This document shows, piece after piece, positions 54,578-63,910 of a stretch of 64,000 nt of DNA. The notes beneath the pieces are model-generated. The model worked only from the letters and a program-made list of their open reading frames with translations, had not been told where the DNA came from and searched no databases. The first letter of the stretch is position 1. Each line of letters begins with the position of its first letter. This DNA comes from Nocardioides luteus. Lineage in GTDB: Bacteria; Actinomycetota; Actinomycetes; Propionibacteriales; Nocardioidaceae. Location of the stretch: contig NZ_JADOVJ010000001.1 of assembly GCF_015752315.1 (NCBI RefSeq), positions 2,782,501 through 2,846,500 on the forward strand. The letters are read 5' to 3'. A program made the translations under genes and the position numbers.

Positions 54578-56673
54578 CCGATGCCGTCAAGGCCCCGCGG
54601 GCAGGCGCAGGAGGCGCCTCTGTCGTCCTCCTGTGCCTGCTCGTCGGGCTGCTGCTGACCGCCTGCTGGCACCTCACCCAGGGCACCTCGGGCGTCGGCC
54701 CCGCAGACTTCCTCGACGCGCTGCTCGGACGTGAGCAGTCGCACGGCGCCACCGCGTCGACCATGGAGATCATCACCGGCTCGCGGATCCCCCGGCTCGC
54801 CGCGGGCATCGCGGTCGGGTTCGCCCTCGGTGTCGCGGGGGCGCTCCTGCAGTCGCTCGCTCGCAACGCGATGGCCGCCCCCGACACCCTCGCGGTGACC
54901 GGCGGCGCCTACTTCGCGATCACGCTGGTCGCCGCCTTCGGCCTGTCGGTCCCGCTGTGGGCCTCCGGCATCACGGCCTTCCTCGGCGGCCTCGTCGCCG
55001 CCGGCATCGTCCTCGCCCTGGCCGGTGGCGCCGGTACGTCGACGACCCGGCTGATCCTCGCCGGGTCGGCCGTCGCGCTCGCGCTCCAGGCCGCCACCTC
55101 GACGCTGCTCATCCTCTACTCCGAGGAGACCACGAGCCTGTTCGCCTGGGGCAGCGGTTCGCTGAGCCAGCTCGGGCTGCGGGCGTTCTGGCAGGTGGCG
55201 CCGGTGGTCCTGGTGGCGACGGTCTGCGGCCTGCTGCTGGCCCGCCGGCTCGACCTGCTCTCCGCCGGCGACGACGCCGCCTCGGTCCTCGGCGTACCGG
55301 TCCGCTCGACACGTGCGATCGGGACCGTGCTCGCGGTGCTGCTCACCTCTGCCTCGGTGACGCTGGCGGGCCCGATCGGCTTCGTCGGGCTGTGCGCCCC
55401 GGTCCTGGTCCGCCTGCTCGGCCGGCTCGTGCCGACGCTGAACCGGCACGCGGTGCTGCTTCCGGCCGCAGGTCTGGTCGGCGCCCTCGTCGTCGTCGCG
55501 GCCGACGTCATCGTCCGCGCCGTGCTCGGCGCCGACGAGGCCATGTCCGTGCCCACCGGGGTCACCACGACGATCGCGGGTGCGGTCGTGATGGTGCTCC
55601 TCGCCCGTGGCGGTCGTGACTCCGGCCCCACCCGCCGCCCACCGGGCGCCACCGTCACCATCCGCAGCCGGCTGCGCTTCCTGGTGGTGCTCGTCCTCCT
55701 GCTCGCCCTGACGGTCGGGGCCACCGTCGTCGGCCTGCTCGCGGGCCACCAGTGGCTCTACACCGGCGACATCGTCGCCTGGCTGCAGAACCAGGGCATC
55801 CCGCTGGTCCAGTTCGCGCTCGACGAGCGCGCACCCCGGGTCGGCGCGGCCGTGCTCGCCGGTGGCGCCCTCGCCCTGGCCGGCACGTTCGTCCAGGCGA
55901 CGTGCCGCAACCCGCTGGCCGAGCCGGGGATCCTCGGCATCACCGGCGGAGCCGGGGTCGGCGCGGTCATCGTGGTGACCGGGCTGTCCTCCGGCTGGAG
56001 CGGCGGCAGCTCGGCGGCCGCCTCGACGACTACGATGCTCGTCGCCGCGACGATCGGATCGCTGGTCGCCTTCGGCCTGGTCTACGGCCTGGCCTGGCGG
56101 CACGGGATCGACACCGACCGGCTGGTCCTCATCGGGATCGGCGTCTGGTACGGGTCGGTCTCCCTCAGCACCTTCCTGCTGGTGCGCTCCAATCCCTGGG
56201 ACACCCCGCGGATCTACACGTGGCTGTCCGGCTCGACCTACGGCCGCAGCTGGGAGCAGGTCGTCCCGGTCGCGGTCGCCCTGGCCGTCGCGATCCCGAT
56301 CGCCTTCATGGTGCGCCGCGAGCTCGACCTGCTCACGCTGGACGAGGACACCCCACGGCTCGTCGGGGTCTCCTCGGAGCGGGTACGGCTGCTGATCCTG
56401 CTGACCGCCGCGGTGCTCACCGCGATGGCCGTCTCCGCGGTCGGCGTCGTCGGCTTCGTCGGCCTGGTCGCGCCGCACATCGCGCGCGCTCTCGTCGGTG
56501 GCCGGGCCGTACGCGTCGTCCCGGTCGCCATCCTGGTCGGGGCGCTGCTCCTCGTGGTCGCCGACGCCGTCGGTCGCACCGCGATCAGTCCCGCCCAGAT
56601 CCCCGCGGGTCTCGTGGTCGCGCTCATCGGCGCGCCGTACTTCATCTTCCTGCTCGCCCGGTCCAGGCCGTGA
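54574..56673 (+). CDS. Fused FecCD-type permease (two permease units in one chain)
   Basis: A 699-residue membrane protein made of two tandem FecCD permease units, about residues 1-340 and 355-699, each with about ten hydrophobic helices. Unit 1 shows GSRIPRLAAGIAVGFALGVAG...ARNAMAAPDTLAVTGG and unit 2 DERAPRVGAAVLAGGALALAG...CRNPLAEPGILGITGG, the same family blocks twice. Most systems use two separate permeases; FhuB is a known fused case. The GTG start overlaps the binding-protein stop (GTGA). Confidence 0.92.
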   Translation: MTDAVKAPRAGAGGASVVLLCLLVGLLLTACWHLTQGTSGVGPADFLDALLGREQSHGATASTMEIITGSRIPRLAAGIAVGFALGVAGALLQSLARNAMAAPDTLAVTGGAYFAITLVAAFGLSVPLWASGITAFLGGLVAAGIVLALAGGAGTSTTRLILAGSAVALALQAATSTLLILYSEETTSLFAWGSGSLSQLGLRAFWQVAPVVLVATVCGLLLARRLDLLSAGDDAASVLGVPVRSTRAIGTVLAVLLTSASVTLAGPIGFVGLCAPVLVRLLGRLVPTLNRHAVLLPAAGLVGALVVVAADVIVRAVLGADEAMSVPTGVTTTIAGAVVMVLLARGGRDSGPTRRPPGATVTIRSRLRFLVVLVLLLALTVGATVVGLLAGHQWLYTGDIVAWLQNQGIPLVQFALDERAPRVGAAVLAGGALALAGTFVQATCRNPLAEPGILGITGGAGVGAVIVVTGLSSGWSGGSSAAASTTTMLVAATIGSLVAFGLVYGLAWRHGIDTDRLVLIGIGVWYGSVSLSTFLLVRSNPWDTPRIYTWLSGSTYGRSWEQVVPVAVALAVAIPIAFMVRRELDLLTLDEDTPRLVGVSSERVRLLILLTAAVLTAMAVSAVGVVGFVGLVAPHIARALVGGRAVRVVPVAILVGALLLVVADAVGRTAISPAQIPAGLVVALIGAPYFIFLLARSRP

Positions 56674-56687
56674 CTAGAAGGTGAGCC

Positions 56688-57731
56688 TCAGGCCGACGGC
56701 GGATTCCGGGGCCAGCCGACCTCGATGCGAGCCCCGCCGCCGTCGGCATCGGCGATCCTGACCGAGCCGCCGTGGGCCTTGGTCAGGCCCCCGACGATGT
56801 AGAGACCCAGGCCCGAGCCGCCGCGGGCGCCGTGCTTCCAGAACTTCGTGAACACGCGCTGTCGCAGCTCCGCGGGGATGCCCTCACCGCGGTCCTCGAC
56901 GACCAGCAGGACCTGGTCGGGGTCGTCGGGACAGACGCCCAGGCTCACGGTGACGACGCCGTCGCCGTGACGTACGGCGTTCTCGACGAGGTTGGTGACG
57001 ACCTGGGTGAACTTGTCCGGGTCGGCGTGGATCTCGAGCTCCTCGGGGTCCGCGGAGACGTCGAGCTCGATCGGCCGCGAGGTCGCCGAGCGCACCGACT
57101 CGACCACGCGGGTGACCAGCACCGTCGCGTCGCTGGCGCGCGGGTAGAGCTGGAGCCGGCCGGTGTCGATCCGGGCGACGTCGAGGAGCTCGGCGATCAG
57201 CCGGGAGAGCCGGTCGGAGTCGGAGGCGACCGTCCTGAGCATGAGCTTCTTCTGGTCGTCGTTGAGCTTGTCCCACCGGTTCAGGAGCGCCTGCACGAAC
57301 CCCTTGACCCCGGTCAGCGGCGAGCGCAGCTCGTGGGCGACGGTGGCGACGAGGTCGGACCGCTCCCGGTCCAGGCGCTTGCGGCCACGTCCCGAGCGCA
57401 GCGAGATCGAGACCTGGTCGACGGCAGCGTCCAGCGCCGGGCGCCGGATCGTCGAGACGACGAGCACCTCGGTGCCGTCGGGCAGCAGCCAGGCCTGCTC
57501 CGGGGTGCCGGTCACGGTCGGCAGGGTCTCGTAGGGCCGGTTGACCTTGGTCCAGGTGTGTCCGTCGGTGTTGCTCAGCGTGAGTACGTCACCCAGCGGC
57601 CGCCCGAGGCTCGTGTCGGGGTCCACGCCGAGCATCCGCCCGGCCAGGGCGGAGACCAGGACGACCGTGCCATCCGCATCGGCGACGACGACACCGTCGG
57701 GCAGGGCATCGGCGAGTTCTCTGGCGTCCAC
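56688..57731 (-). CDS. Soluble PAS-domain sensor histidine kinase
   Basis: A 347-residue kinase without membrane segments. A PAS domain (about 1-100; LPDGVVVADADGTVVLVSALA) is followed by HisKA with the phosphorylated His in VATVAHELRSPLTGVKGF, then an HATPase domain with the N box (VTNLVENAVRHGDG), G1 (VEDRGEGIP) and G2 (GGSGLGLYIV). No response regulator is adjacent, so it is an orphan kinase here. GTG start at 57731. Confidence 0.9.
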   Translation of the reverse strand: MDARELADALPDGVVVADADGTVVLVSALAGRMLGVDPDTSLGRPLGDVLTLSNTDGHTWTKVNRPYETLPTVTGTPEQAWLLPDGTEVLVVSTIRRPALDAAVDQVSISLRSGRGRKRLDRERSDLVATVAHELRSPLTGVKGFVQALLNRWDKLNDDQKKLMLRTVASDSDRLSRLIAELLDVARIDTGRLQLYPRASDATVLVTRVVESVRSATSRPIELDVSADPEELEIHADPDKFTQVVTNLVENAVRHGDGVVTVSLGVCPDDPDQVLLVVEDRGEGIPAELRQRVFTKFWKHGARGGSGLGLYIVGGLTKAHGGSVRIADADGGGARIEVGWPRNPPSA

Positions 57732-57768
57732 GCCGCCACCTTAGACCGACGAAACCTGCGCCGGGCCG

Positions 57769-58971
57769 CTACTCCGGCCGATTGCTCAGTGGCAGCGTGA
57801 TCGGCGCACGGTCGCCGGGCGAGAAGTAGATCTTGATGAAGGTGTGCACGGCCTCGGGGAGCAGATTGGAGACGAGCGGGATGTCGGGGACGGTGCTCTG
57901 GTAGGAGCGGACCAGCAGCGGCACGGCGCCCGCCCAGACCCGCGCGAGTACCGGATCCCTGTCGAAGGCGATCATGTCGGCGTACGCATCCCCGATCACG
58001 TAGCGTCCCAGTGACTCCAGCTCGTGGCGCAGCAGCGGGTTGCTCTCGCCGATCACCGCGTCGAGGAGAGCCTGGGCGAGCTCGACGCCCTCGCGGGTGC
58101 CGCCGGTCGCCGGCCCCATCACCTGGTCGTACTGCGCGTACGCCGCGGCCCAGTCCTTCGGCAGGTACTGGTCCTGCACGCCGAGGAGGTGGAGGTCGAC
58201 GTTCCAGGCGTGCAGGAACGCGTCGGCGAGCTCCGCGCCCGGCGCGATGTCCCACTCGGTGAACTTCTTCATCACCCAGGTGCCGAGGCTGTGGAAGGTG
58301 ACCAGGATGTCGGCCTGGCTGATCGGGATCTCCTGGCCGGCACCGATGCTCGCCCAGTGGGGAGACTGCGGGAGCAGGTGGCGTACGGCGGCGTGGACCA
58401 TCCTGGTCTTGACCGAGTTGACCAGCAGACTGCCGGACGCGGTCCAGCCCTGGGCGTCCATCACGTCGTAGCCGAGCACGGTGGTCTTGGCGATCCGCTC
58501 GCGCATGTTCGCGCCGCCGTAGGAGTAGTAGACCGACCACGCCTCGCGCTTGATCGCGCAGCTGATCAGGCCGCTGCCGAGGGTGTAGAGGAGGGCGAGG
58601 AAGAAGCCGTACCTCTCCTCGTTGAACGTGCCGGCCAGCTTCAGCCTCCCCTGGTCGGCCCAGGCCGGGACGCTTCTCGCCTCCTCGATGAAGTCCTCGA
58701 GGTAGCCGGGCAGGCCCGCGGGGAGCGGCTGGTCGTTGGTGGTCCAGCTCGTCAGGATCTCGTTGACCTCGGCGACCTTGCCGAGGCCCTCGCCGTAGAG
58801 GCGCGCGATGACCGGGTCGGCGCGGACGTCCCAGATGTACTCGGGGTCGAGCCCGTCGCCCGCACCCGCGATCGACGCGCTCGGCGCCCACGTCCACAGC
58901 GGGAGGGTCGCCCCCGCTGCGGCCGCCGCGCCGCCCGAGGCCAGCAGCCGTCGTCTGCTCACGTTCGTCAT
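57769..58971 (-). CDS. Tat-exported DUF2236 (MpaB/Lcp-like) oxygenase
   Basis: A 400-residue protein beginning MTNVSRRRLLASGGAAAAAG, a twin-arginine signal. The rest fits DUF2236: ADPVIARLYGEG near the start and SVKTRMVHAAVRHLLPQS in the middle, where a histidine would be the haem ligand by analogy with the rubber oxygenase Lcp. The length equals that of Lcp. Whether it cleaves polyisoprene or another substrate is unknown. It stands 34 bases downstream of the MFS gene. Confidence 0.8.
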   Translation of the reverse strand: MTNVSRRRLLASGGAAAAAGATLPLWTWAPSASIAGAGDGLDPEYIWDVRADPVIARLYGEGLGKVAEVNEILTSWTTNDQPLPAGLPGYLEDFIEEARSVPAWADQGRLKLAGTFNEERYGFFLALLYTLGSGLISCAIKREAWSVYYSYGGANMRERIAKTTVLGYDVMDAQGWTASGSLLVNSVKTRMVHAAVRHLLPQSPHWASIGAGQEIPISQADILVTFHSLGTWVMKKFTEWDIAPGAELADAFLHAWNVDLHLLGVQDQYLPKDWAAAYAQYDQVMGPATGGTREGVELAQALLDAVIGESNPLLRHELESLGRYVIGDAYADMIAFDRDPVLARVWAGAVPLLVRSYQSTVPDIPLVSNLLPEAVHTFIKIYFSPGDRAPITLPLSNRPE

Positions 58972-59004
58972 ACCATCGAGTGAAACAGATTTACCTTTCG
59001 TGTA

Positions 59005-60210
59005 TCAGGCCCGGTGGGGTATCGACTCCGGCAGTCGGGCGACCCGGACCGCGGCCGGGACGGTCGCCAGGAGCAGCGCTCCCACGACAGCCAGTGCCAG
59101 CCGTACGTCGACCCCGGCCGCCACGCCGAGCAGCGGCGTCGCGACCAGCACCGGGCCGGTCTGGGCCAGCTGGGTCAGGCTCGAGAACCGGGCCAGCATC
59201 TCGGGCGGGGTGCGGCCGACGTAGGCCGGCAGGAGGTAGGTGGTCAGCATCGTGGTGCCGACGCCGACCAGGCCGACCGCGAGCACCCCCGCCCCGACCT
59301 CCGTACGCAGCGCCAGCAGGCCCACACCTCCGGCCGCGATCACGGGGCCGGCGACCGCGACCGGCGCGCGGGGCGCACCCCAGCGGGCGACCGTCAGCGT
59401 CATCACCAGTCCCCCGGCCACCCAGGCGCCGGAGACCAGACCGGTCTCCGCCGCCGTCCAGCCGCGCTCGCGGCCGGCGAGAGGCAGCGCGAGCATGACC
59501 AGCGGGAGCACGGACGCTGCGAGACCGCTGATGGCGACGAGGACCGGGACGACCCCGGGGGTGCGTCGAGCCGCGCTCGCGCCGTCGGCCAGGCTGCGCC
59601 AGACCGACCCTCGGGCGGGCTCGGGAGCCGGCTCGTGCGGTGGACGGACGAGGAGGAGCGCGACGAGCACGAGCGCGAACGTCGCCGCGTCCAGCCCGGC
59701 AGTCAGCGGCAGTCCGCCGTGGCCCATCAGGAAGCCGCCGGCGGCGGGCCCGGCGGTGCGGGCGACCTGGTGGGCCGACCCGACCAGCGCCATCCGGCGG
59801 TCGAGATCCTCGGCGCCGAACAGCCGCGGGAAGACCCCCTCGGCCGGTCGTCGCAGTGCTTGGAGGGTGCCCGAGAGAGCCCCGACGGCGACCAGCATCC
59901 ACAGCTCCGCGCCACCGATCGCCCCGACCGCGAACGCGGCCATGACCAGCACCATCGCGGCGTCGCACGCGGCCATCGTCCGCCGGATGCCGATCCGATC
60001 GGCCAGCACTCCCCCGGCCAGCACCAGCACGGCCAGCGGGATGCCCTCGACGGTCAGCACAAGGCTGGCCGCGTCGGCTCCGAAGCCCGCCGCCGCCCAG
60101 CCGATCGCGAAGAAGGTCACCGAGTCGCCGAAGACCGAAGCGGTCGACGCTGCCAGCCAGGGGCGGAACCCCCGAGCCATCGGTGGTCGAGCCTGTCGAG
60201 ACCCTGCCAC
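59005..60210 (-). CDS. MFS transporter
   Basis: A 401-residue permease with about 12 hydrophobic helices and the loop 2-3 motif AGGVLADRIGIRRTM (GxLaDrxGrr type). It resembles the enterobactin exporter/TetV-like group of small drug or metabolite exporters; the substrate is unknown. The GTG at 60210 has GAGGA seven bases upstream and follows the MerR-clamp gene by three bases, so the regulator and transporter form one unit. Confidence 0.9.
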   Translation of the reverse strand: MAGSRQARPPMARGFRPWLAASTASVFGDSVTFFAIGWAAAGFGADAASLVLTVEGIPLAVLVLAGGVLADRIGIRRTMAACDAAMVLVMAAFAVGAIGGAELWMLVAVGALSGTLQALRRPAEGVFPRLFGAEDLDRRMALVGSAHQVARTAGPAAGGFLMGHGGLPLTAGLDAATFALVLVALLLVRPPHEPAPEPARGSVWRSLADGASAARRTPGVVPVLVAISGLAASVLPLVMLALPLAGRERGWTAAETGLVSGAWVAGGLVMTLTVARWGAPRAPVAVAGPVIAAGGVGLLALRTEVGAGVLAVGLVGVGTTMLTTYLLPAYVGRTPPEMLARFSSLTQLAQTGPVLVATPLLGVAAGVDVRLALAVVGALLLATVPAAVRVARLPESIPHRA

Positions 60211-60213
60211 GGC

Positions 60214-61257
60214 TCAGTCCTCGGCGTCGTGGCGCACCGGCATGACCAGCGCGGTGAACCCGGGCTGGTAGGGCGAGGTGAGGACCACCGGCCGGTCGGG
60301 AGCGGTCACCGCCAGATGCACCTCGTCACCCAGGCACGCCGCCAACGCGCGGCCGAGGAGGGCCGTGCCGAGCCGGAGCCGGGCCGGCGGACCGGTCACC
60401 ACGCCGCGTACGTCGCTCTGCTCGGCGGTGTGCGGCGAGCGGAGCCGGGCCTGGTCGCCGAGGAAGAGGTCGACCTCGGCGTAGGCGGCCGCGTCGAGAC
60501 CGGCGAGCAGATCGGCCCTGGACAGCACCGCACGGGTGCCGGCCGGCTCCAGACCGGCGAGCACGAGGCGGTGAGCCGGATAGGTGGCATCGCGCCCGAG
60601 CGAGCGGCCGGCGAGGGTGAGGGTGCCGTCGGCGATCCGCAGCTCGGCGGTCGTGATCGCGTCGAGCCGGACGGCGAGCGCGGCGGCGTCGGGCAGCGCC
60701 AGGACCGCTCGGCCGCCGTCCCCCTCGGCGGCCGCCGGCAGCTCCCGCACCGCCATCCAGTAGCGGTTGGTGGCCACCACGTCCACACCGGCGCCGTCGA
60801 CGTCGATGAGGACGGAGGCGAGCTCGGAGGCCGGATCCGACTCGGCGGCGTGCCGAACCTGCCGGATGGCGGCGGCCAGCACGGGACCGGGCAGGTCGAC
60901 GATCGCCGGCCGGGCGGCAGGGCCGGCGTCGACGACGGCGAGCACGCCGCGTACGGCCTCCTCGGCGCGCCCCGTGCGCGCCGTCTGCTCCTCGAGGAAC
61001 GCCGCCAGCGCGGCCCGAGCCTCTGCCGCCGAGGAGTCGAGCACCACCCGCATGGTCTCGATCGGCACCCCGGCCTCGCGCATCCCGACGATCAGCCGGG
61101 CCCGCTCGGCCAGCTCGGGCGTGTAGTAGCGATACCCGGTCCCCGAGTCGACCTCGGCCGGCACCAGCAACCCGCACTCGTCGTAGTGGCGCAGCGCGCT
61201 CGCGGTCAGGCCCACGGCGCGCGCGAACGCCCCGATCGTCAGCAGTGGCTCATCCAT
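60214..61257 (-). CDS. MerR-type regulator fused to a DNA sliding-clamp-like domain
   Basis: A 347-residue protein. Residues 1-70 are a MerR winged HTH (LTIGAFARAVGLTASALRHYDECGLL, then YRYYTPELAERARLI), with a helix about 75-105. From about 120 it resembles the bacterial beta clamp (DnaN): GVDVVATNRYWMAVRELP matches a clamp block and the end, PGFTALVMPVR, matches the DnaN C-terminus. The clamp-like part is about 225 residues, enough for two of the three DnaN domains. It could be a ligand or DNA-binding sensor. ATG 61257 was chosen; an ATG at 61269 is possible. Couples to the MFS gene. Confidence 0.85.
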   Translation of the reverse strand: MDEPLLTIGAFARAVGLTASALRHYDECGLLVPAEVDSGTGYRYYTPELAERARLIVGMREAGVPIETMRVVLDSSAAEARAALAAFLEEQTARTGRAEEAVRGVLAVVDAGPAARPAIVDLPGPVLAAAIRQVRHAAESDPASELASVLIDVDGAGVDVVATNRYWMAVRELPAAAEGDGGRAVLALPDAAALAVRLDAITTAELRIADGTLTLAGRSLGRDATYPAHRLVLAGLEPAGTRAVLSRADLLAGLDAAAYAEVDLFLGDQARLRSPHTAEQSDVRGVVTGPPARLRLGTALLGRALAACLGDEVHLAVTAPDRPVVLTSPYQPGFTALVMPVRHDAED

Positions 61258-61272
61258 GCCGGCAACCATCGG

Positions 61273-61291
61273 CCTTCAGGTGAGATGAAGG
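61273..61291. promoter_or_regulatory. MerR-type inverted repeat upstream of the MerR-clamp gene
   Basis: CCTTCA, seven bases, TGAAGG. On the coding strand TTGACC begins at 61295 and overlaps one arm, as in MerR-type promoters where the regulator binds within the promoter spacer. No clear -10 was found. Confidence 0.45.
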
Positions 61292-61633
61292 TCAACCGAT
61301 CTGAGCCGCCCGCAGGCGGACGAGCTCGGCGAAGACTTCGTCGGGCAGCGGGCGCTCGACGGTGCAGTAGAGCGAGCCACCGCCCTCGGAGACCTCGAAG
61401 TCGCCCGCGACCTGGGCGTTGAGGCTCCCGCTGAACGGGATCACCGACAGGCCGGCCTTGGTCGCCATCACCGAGACCAGCCCTTTCCCGCGGAGCGTGT
61501 AGCACGCCATCGCGTACTTCGTGCCGGGGGCAGCCTCCGGGAACAGCTCGAGCACGAGGTCGTAGTAGTGCTCGATCAAGGCCCGCTTCGCCGGCTCGAC
61601 GCCGGCGAGATAGTCCATCACGGGGTCGCTCAC
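61292..61633 (-). CDS. DUF1801 family (YdhG-like) protein
   Basis: A 113-residue protein of the DUF1801 fold: ALIEHYYDLVLELFPEAAPGTKYAMACYTLRGKGLVS is the conserved core. Some relatives are labelled iron chaperones, but no ligand can be inferred here. The GTG start at 61633 is 19 bases downstream of the methyltransferase gene. Confidence 0.78.
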   Translation of the reverse strand: MSDPVMDYLAGVEPAKRALIEHYYDLVLELFPEAAPGTKYAMACYTLRGKGLVSVMATKAGLSVIPFSGSLNAQVAGDFEVSEGGGSLYCTVERPLPDEVFAELVRLRAAQIG

Positions 61634-61652
61634 GATCCCACTCTAGGCGGGT

Positions 61653-62426
61653 TCAGCGCTGCGCGCGGGCGCTCGCGTAGAGGCAGAGCGCTGCGGCGGT
61701 GGAGAGATTGAGCGACTCGGCCTTCCCGAAGATCGGGATGCTCACGATCTCGTCGGCCTCGGCGGCCAGCTCCGGCGGGAGCCCCCAGGCCTCGTTGCCC
61801 ATGAGCCAGGCGGTGGGCCGGGCGAGGAGATCGTCGGCGGAGAACAGGTCCGCGGTGCCGTGCATGTCGGCCGCCAGGACGGTCAGGCCCGCGGCCTTGG
61901 CGGCCTTGACCGCAGCCACCGGGTCACGCTCGACGGCGACCGGGAGGTGGAAGGCCGAGCCGACCGAGGCCCGGATCGTCTTGGGGTTGTAGAGGTCGAC
62001 CGAGTCGCCGGCCAGGATCACCCCGGACGCGCCGGCGGCGTCGGCGCAGCGGATGACCGTGCCGGCGTTGCCGGGATCGCGTACGTCGGCACAGATCACC
62101 ACGAGCGGACCGGCGATGTCGGCGAGCGGGACGTCGAGGAACCGGCACAGCGCCACCACACCGGCTGGTGTGACCGAGTCGGACAGGCCGGCCATGGCCC
62201 GGTCATCGACGAGCGTCACCGACGAATCCGCCAGCAACGCGGCGTACGTCTCCGCCCCCGCCTCGGTGGCGAAGATCTCCTGTACGCAACCGCTCACCCC
62301 GAGCGCGCCCTCGACCGCCTTCGGGCCATCGGCCAGGAAGAGACCTCGCTCCGCACGAACCGAACGGCGGGCGAGCTTACGGATCTCTTTCAAGCGGGAG
62401 TTCCCCGACGACAGCAAATCACTCAC
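61653..62426 (-). CDS. TrmH/SpoU-family rRNA 2'-O-methyltransferase
   Basis: A 257-residue knotted methyltransferase. An N-terminal substrate-binding domain (SRLKEIRKLARRSVRAERGLFLADG) is followed by the SPOUT domain with motif 1 (DVRDPGNAGTVIRCADAAG), motif 2 (WLMGNEAWGL) and motif 3 (IPIFGKAESLNLSTAAAL). It is next to rplT-rpmI-infC, where relatives carry tsnR; the target 23S rRNA site is not certain. Confidence 0.9.
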   Translation of the reverse strand: MSDLLSSGNSRLKEIRKLARRSVRAERGLFLADGPKAVEGALGVSGCVQEIFATEAGAETYAALLADSSVTLVDDRAMAGLSDSVTPAGVVALCRFLDVPLADIAGPLVVICADVRDPGNAGTVIRCADAAGASGVILAGDSVDLYNPKTIRASVGSAFHLPVAVERDPVAAVKAAKAAGLTVLAADMHGTADLFSADDLLARPTAWLMGNEAWGLPPELAAEADEIVSIPIFGKAESLNLSTAAALCLYASARAQR

Positions 62427-62455
62427 CCCGTGATCGAGTACGCATGCAAATGGAA

Positions 62456-62498
62456 CGTGGGAGTCCCAGTGCCACCAGGTGACACCAAGACTCCCACG
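62456..62498 (-). terminator. Terminator after rplT
   Basis: CGTGGGAGTC (62456-62465) and GACTCCCACG (62489-62498) are perfect 10-base arms with a smaller hairpin in the loop. On the coding strand they are followed by TTCCATTTG. Confidence 0.75.
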
Positions 62499-62511
62499 AT
62501 CGGAGTCAGAC

Positions 62512-62895
62512 TCAGGCGTTCGCCGGGGCGTTGACGTCCTCCGGCAGCGCAGCCTTGGCCTGGGCGACGAGCGCGTTGAACGCGGTCACGTCGTTGACGG
62601 CGAGGTCGGCCAGGATCTTGCGGTCGACCTCGATGCCGGCCAGGTTGAGACCCTGGATGAAGCGGTTGTAGGTCATGCCCTCGGCGCGCGCCGCGGCGTT
62701 GATCCGCTGGATCCACAGGCGACGGAAGTTGCCCTTGTTCTTGCGGCGGTCGTTGTAGGAGTAGACCAGCGAGTGGGTGACCTGCTCCTTCGCCTTGCGG
62801 TAGAGGCGCGAGCGCTGGCCCCGGTAACCGGAGGCCCGCTCGAGGGTGGTGCGACGCTTCTTCGCAGCGTTCACTGCGCGCTTGACGCGTGCCAT
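62512..62895 (-). CDS. rplT: 50S ribosomal protein L20
   Basis: A 127-residue primary-binding r-protein of the 50S subunit. The [21 protein letters not shown] start and the [19 protein letters not shown] segment are diagnostic. The last residues are an alanine-rich tail. In many bacteria L20 represses the infC-rpmI-rplT message; the operon order here is the standard one. Confidence 0.98.
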   Translation of the reverse strand: MARVKRAVNAAKKRRTTLERASGYRGQRSRLYRKAKEQVTHSLVYSYNDRRKNKGNFRRLWIQRINAAARAEGMTYNRFIQGLNLAGIEVDRKILADLAVNDVTAFNALVAQAKAALPEDVNAPANA

Positions 62896-62943
62896 TTCAG
62901 TGCTCCTTGAATGCTCTGGGGAAAGTTCGGGTGATCAGCGGTC

Positions 62944-63156
62944 TCAGCGACCGAGCAGCTTCTTCGCGCGCTTGACGTCGGCGGGGGCGAGCTCCACCAG
63001 ACCGGCGTTGCGACGGTGCTTCTTGCGCGAGCCGGTCGTCGGCGCGGAGGCGAACGCAGCGCCGGACTTACGGCCGGCCTGCAGGCGCTGGATCTTCCCG
63101 GAACCGGTCACCTTGAAGCGCTTCTTGGAACCGGAGTGGGTCTTGTTCTTCGGCAT
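62944..63156 (-). CDS. rpmI: 50S ribosomal protein L35
   Basis: A 70-residue basic protein (MPKNKTHSGSKKRFKVTGSG). ATG 63156 has AAGGAAGA upstream. It lies between infC and rplT. Confidence 0.97.
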   Translation of the reverse strand: MPKNKTHSGSKKRFKVTGSGKIQRLQAGRKSGAAFASAPTTGSRKKHRRNAGLVELAPADVKRAKKLLGR

Positions 63157-63226
63157 AGTTCTTCCTTCTCTCGTCGTCCGGCCGGTCACGGGGCGCCGCG
63201 GCGGCGGAAGTCAGTGGATCGACCGG

Positions 63227-63910
63227 TCAGAGGTCGATGTCGGGGTCGAGGTTCTCCGAGCGGCGCTTGACCTTGGGGGTCGATGCCGGACGGGCGGCGT
63301 TCGCGGCCGTACGCTCCGCCTTCTCGGCGGCCTCGTCGGCGGCACGCTCGGCGGCCTTCTCCTCCTTGGCCGTCTTCGCCTCCACCTTGGCGTCGGCCTT
63401 CTTCTTGTGGGGGCCGAGCACCATGATCATGTTGCGGCCGTCCTGCTTCGGCGAGGACTCGACGAAGCCCAGGTCCTGGACGTCGTCGGCCAGCTGCTGC
63501 AGCAGGCGGAAGCCGAGCTCGGGACGGTGCTGCTCACGACCGCGGAACATGATCGTGATCTTGACCTTGTCCCCGGCGTTGAGGAACCGCACGACGTGAC
63601 CCTTCTTGGTCTCGTAGTCGTGCTTGTCGATCTTCGGACGAAGCTTCATCTCCTTGATGATCACGTTCGTCTGGTTTCGACGGGCTTCACGGGCCTTCTG
63701 GGCGTTCTCGTACTTGAACTTCCCGTAGTCCATGAGCTTGCAGACCGGCGGCTTGCCCTGCGGGGCGATCTCGACCAGGTCGAGGTCGGCCTCCTGGGCC
63801 AGGCGCAGCGCGTCAGGGGTCGGCACGATGCCGACCGTCTCTCCGTTGGGACCAACGAGGCGGACCTCGGGAACCCGGATCCGGTCGTTGATACGAAGCT
63901 CAGTGCTGAT
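63227..63910 (-). CDS. infC: Translation initiation factor IF-3 with ATC start codon
   Basis: A 227-residue factor that keeps the 30S subunit free and checks the start codon. The N-terminal domain ([19 protein letters not shown]) and C-terminal domain ([20 protein letters not shown]) are both complete. The C-terminal extension of about 50 residues is charged and alanine-rich, common in actinobacteria. No ATG, GTG or TTG precedes the conserved N-terminus; an ATC at 63910 sits four bases after GGAGG. IF-3 genes commonly use ATT/ATC starts so that IF-3 represses its own translation. Confidence 0.95.
   Translation of the reverse strand: MSTELRINDRIRVPEVRLVGPNGETVGIVPTPDALRLAQEADLDLVEIAPQGKPPVCKLMDYGKFKYENAQKAREARRNQTNVIIKEMKLRPKIDKHDYETKKGHVVRFLNAGDKVKITIMFRGREQHRPELGFRLLQQLADDVQDLGFVESSPKQDGRNMIMVLGPHKKKADAKVEAKTAKEEKAAERAADEAAEKAERTAANAARPASTPKVKRRSENLDPDIDL

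Noticed and set aside
56674..56700. Second iron box after the siderophore permease
   Set aside because: Only a short AGGTGAGCCTCA resemblance without the palindrome.
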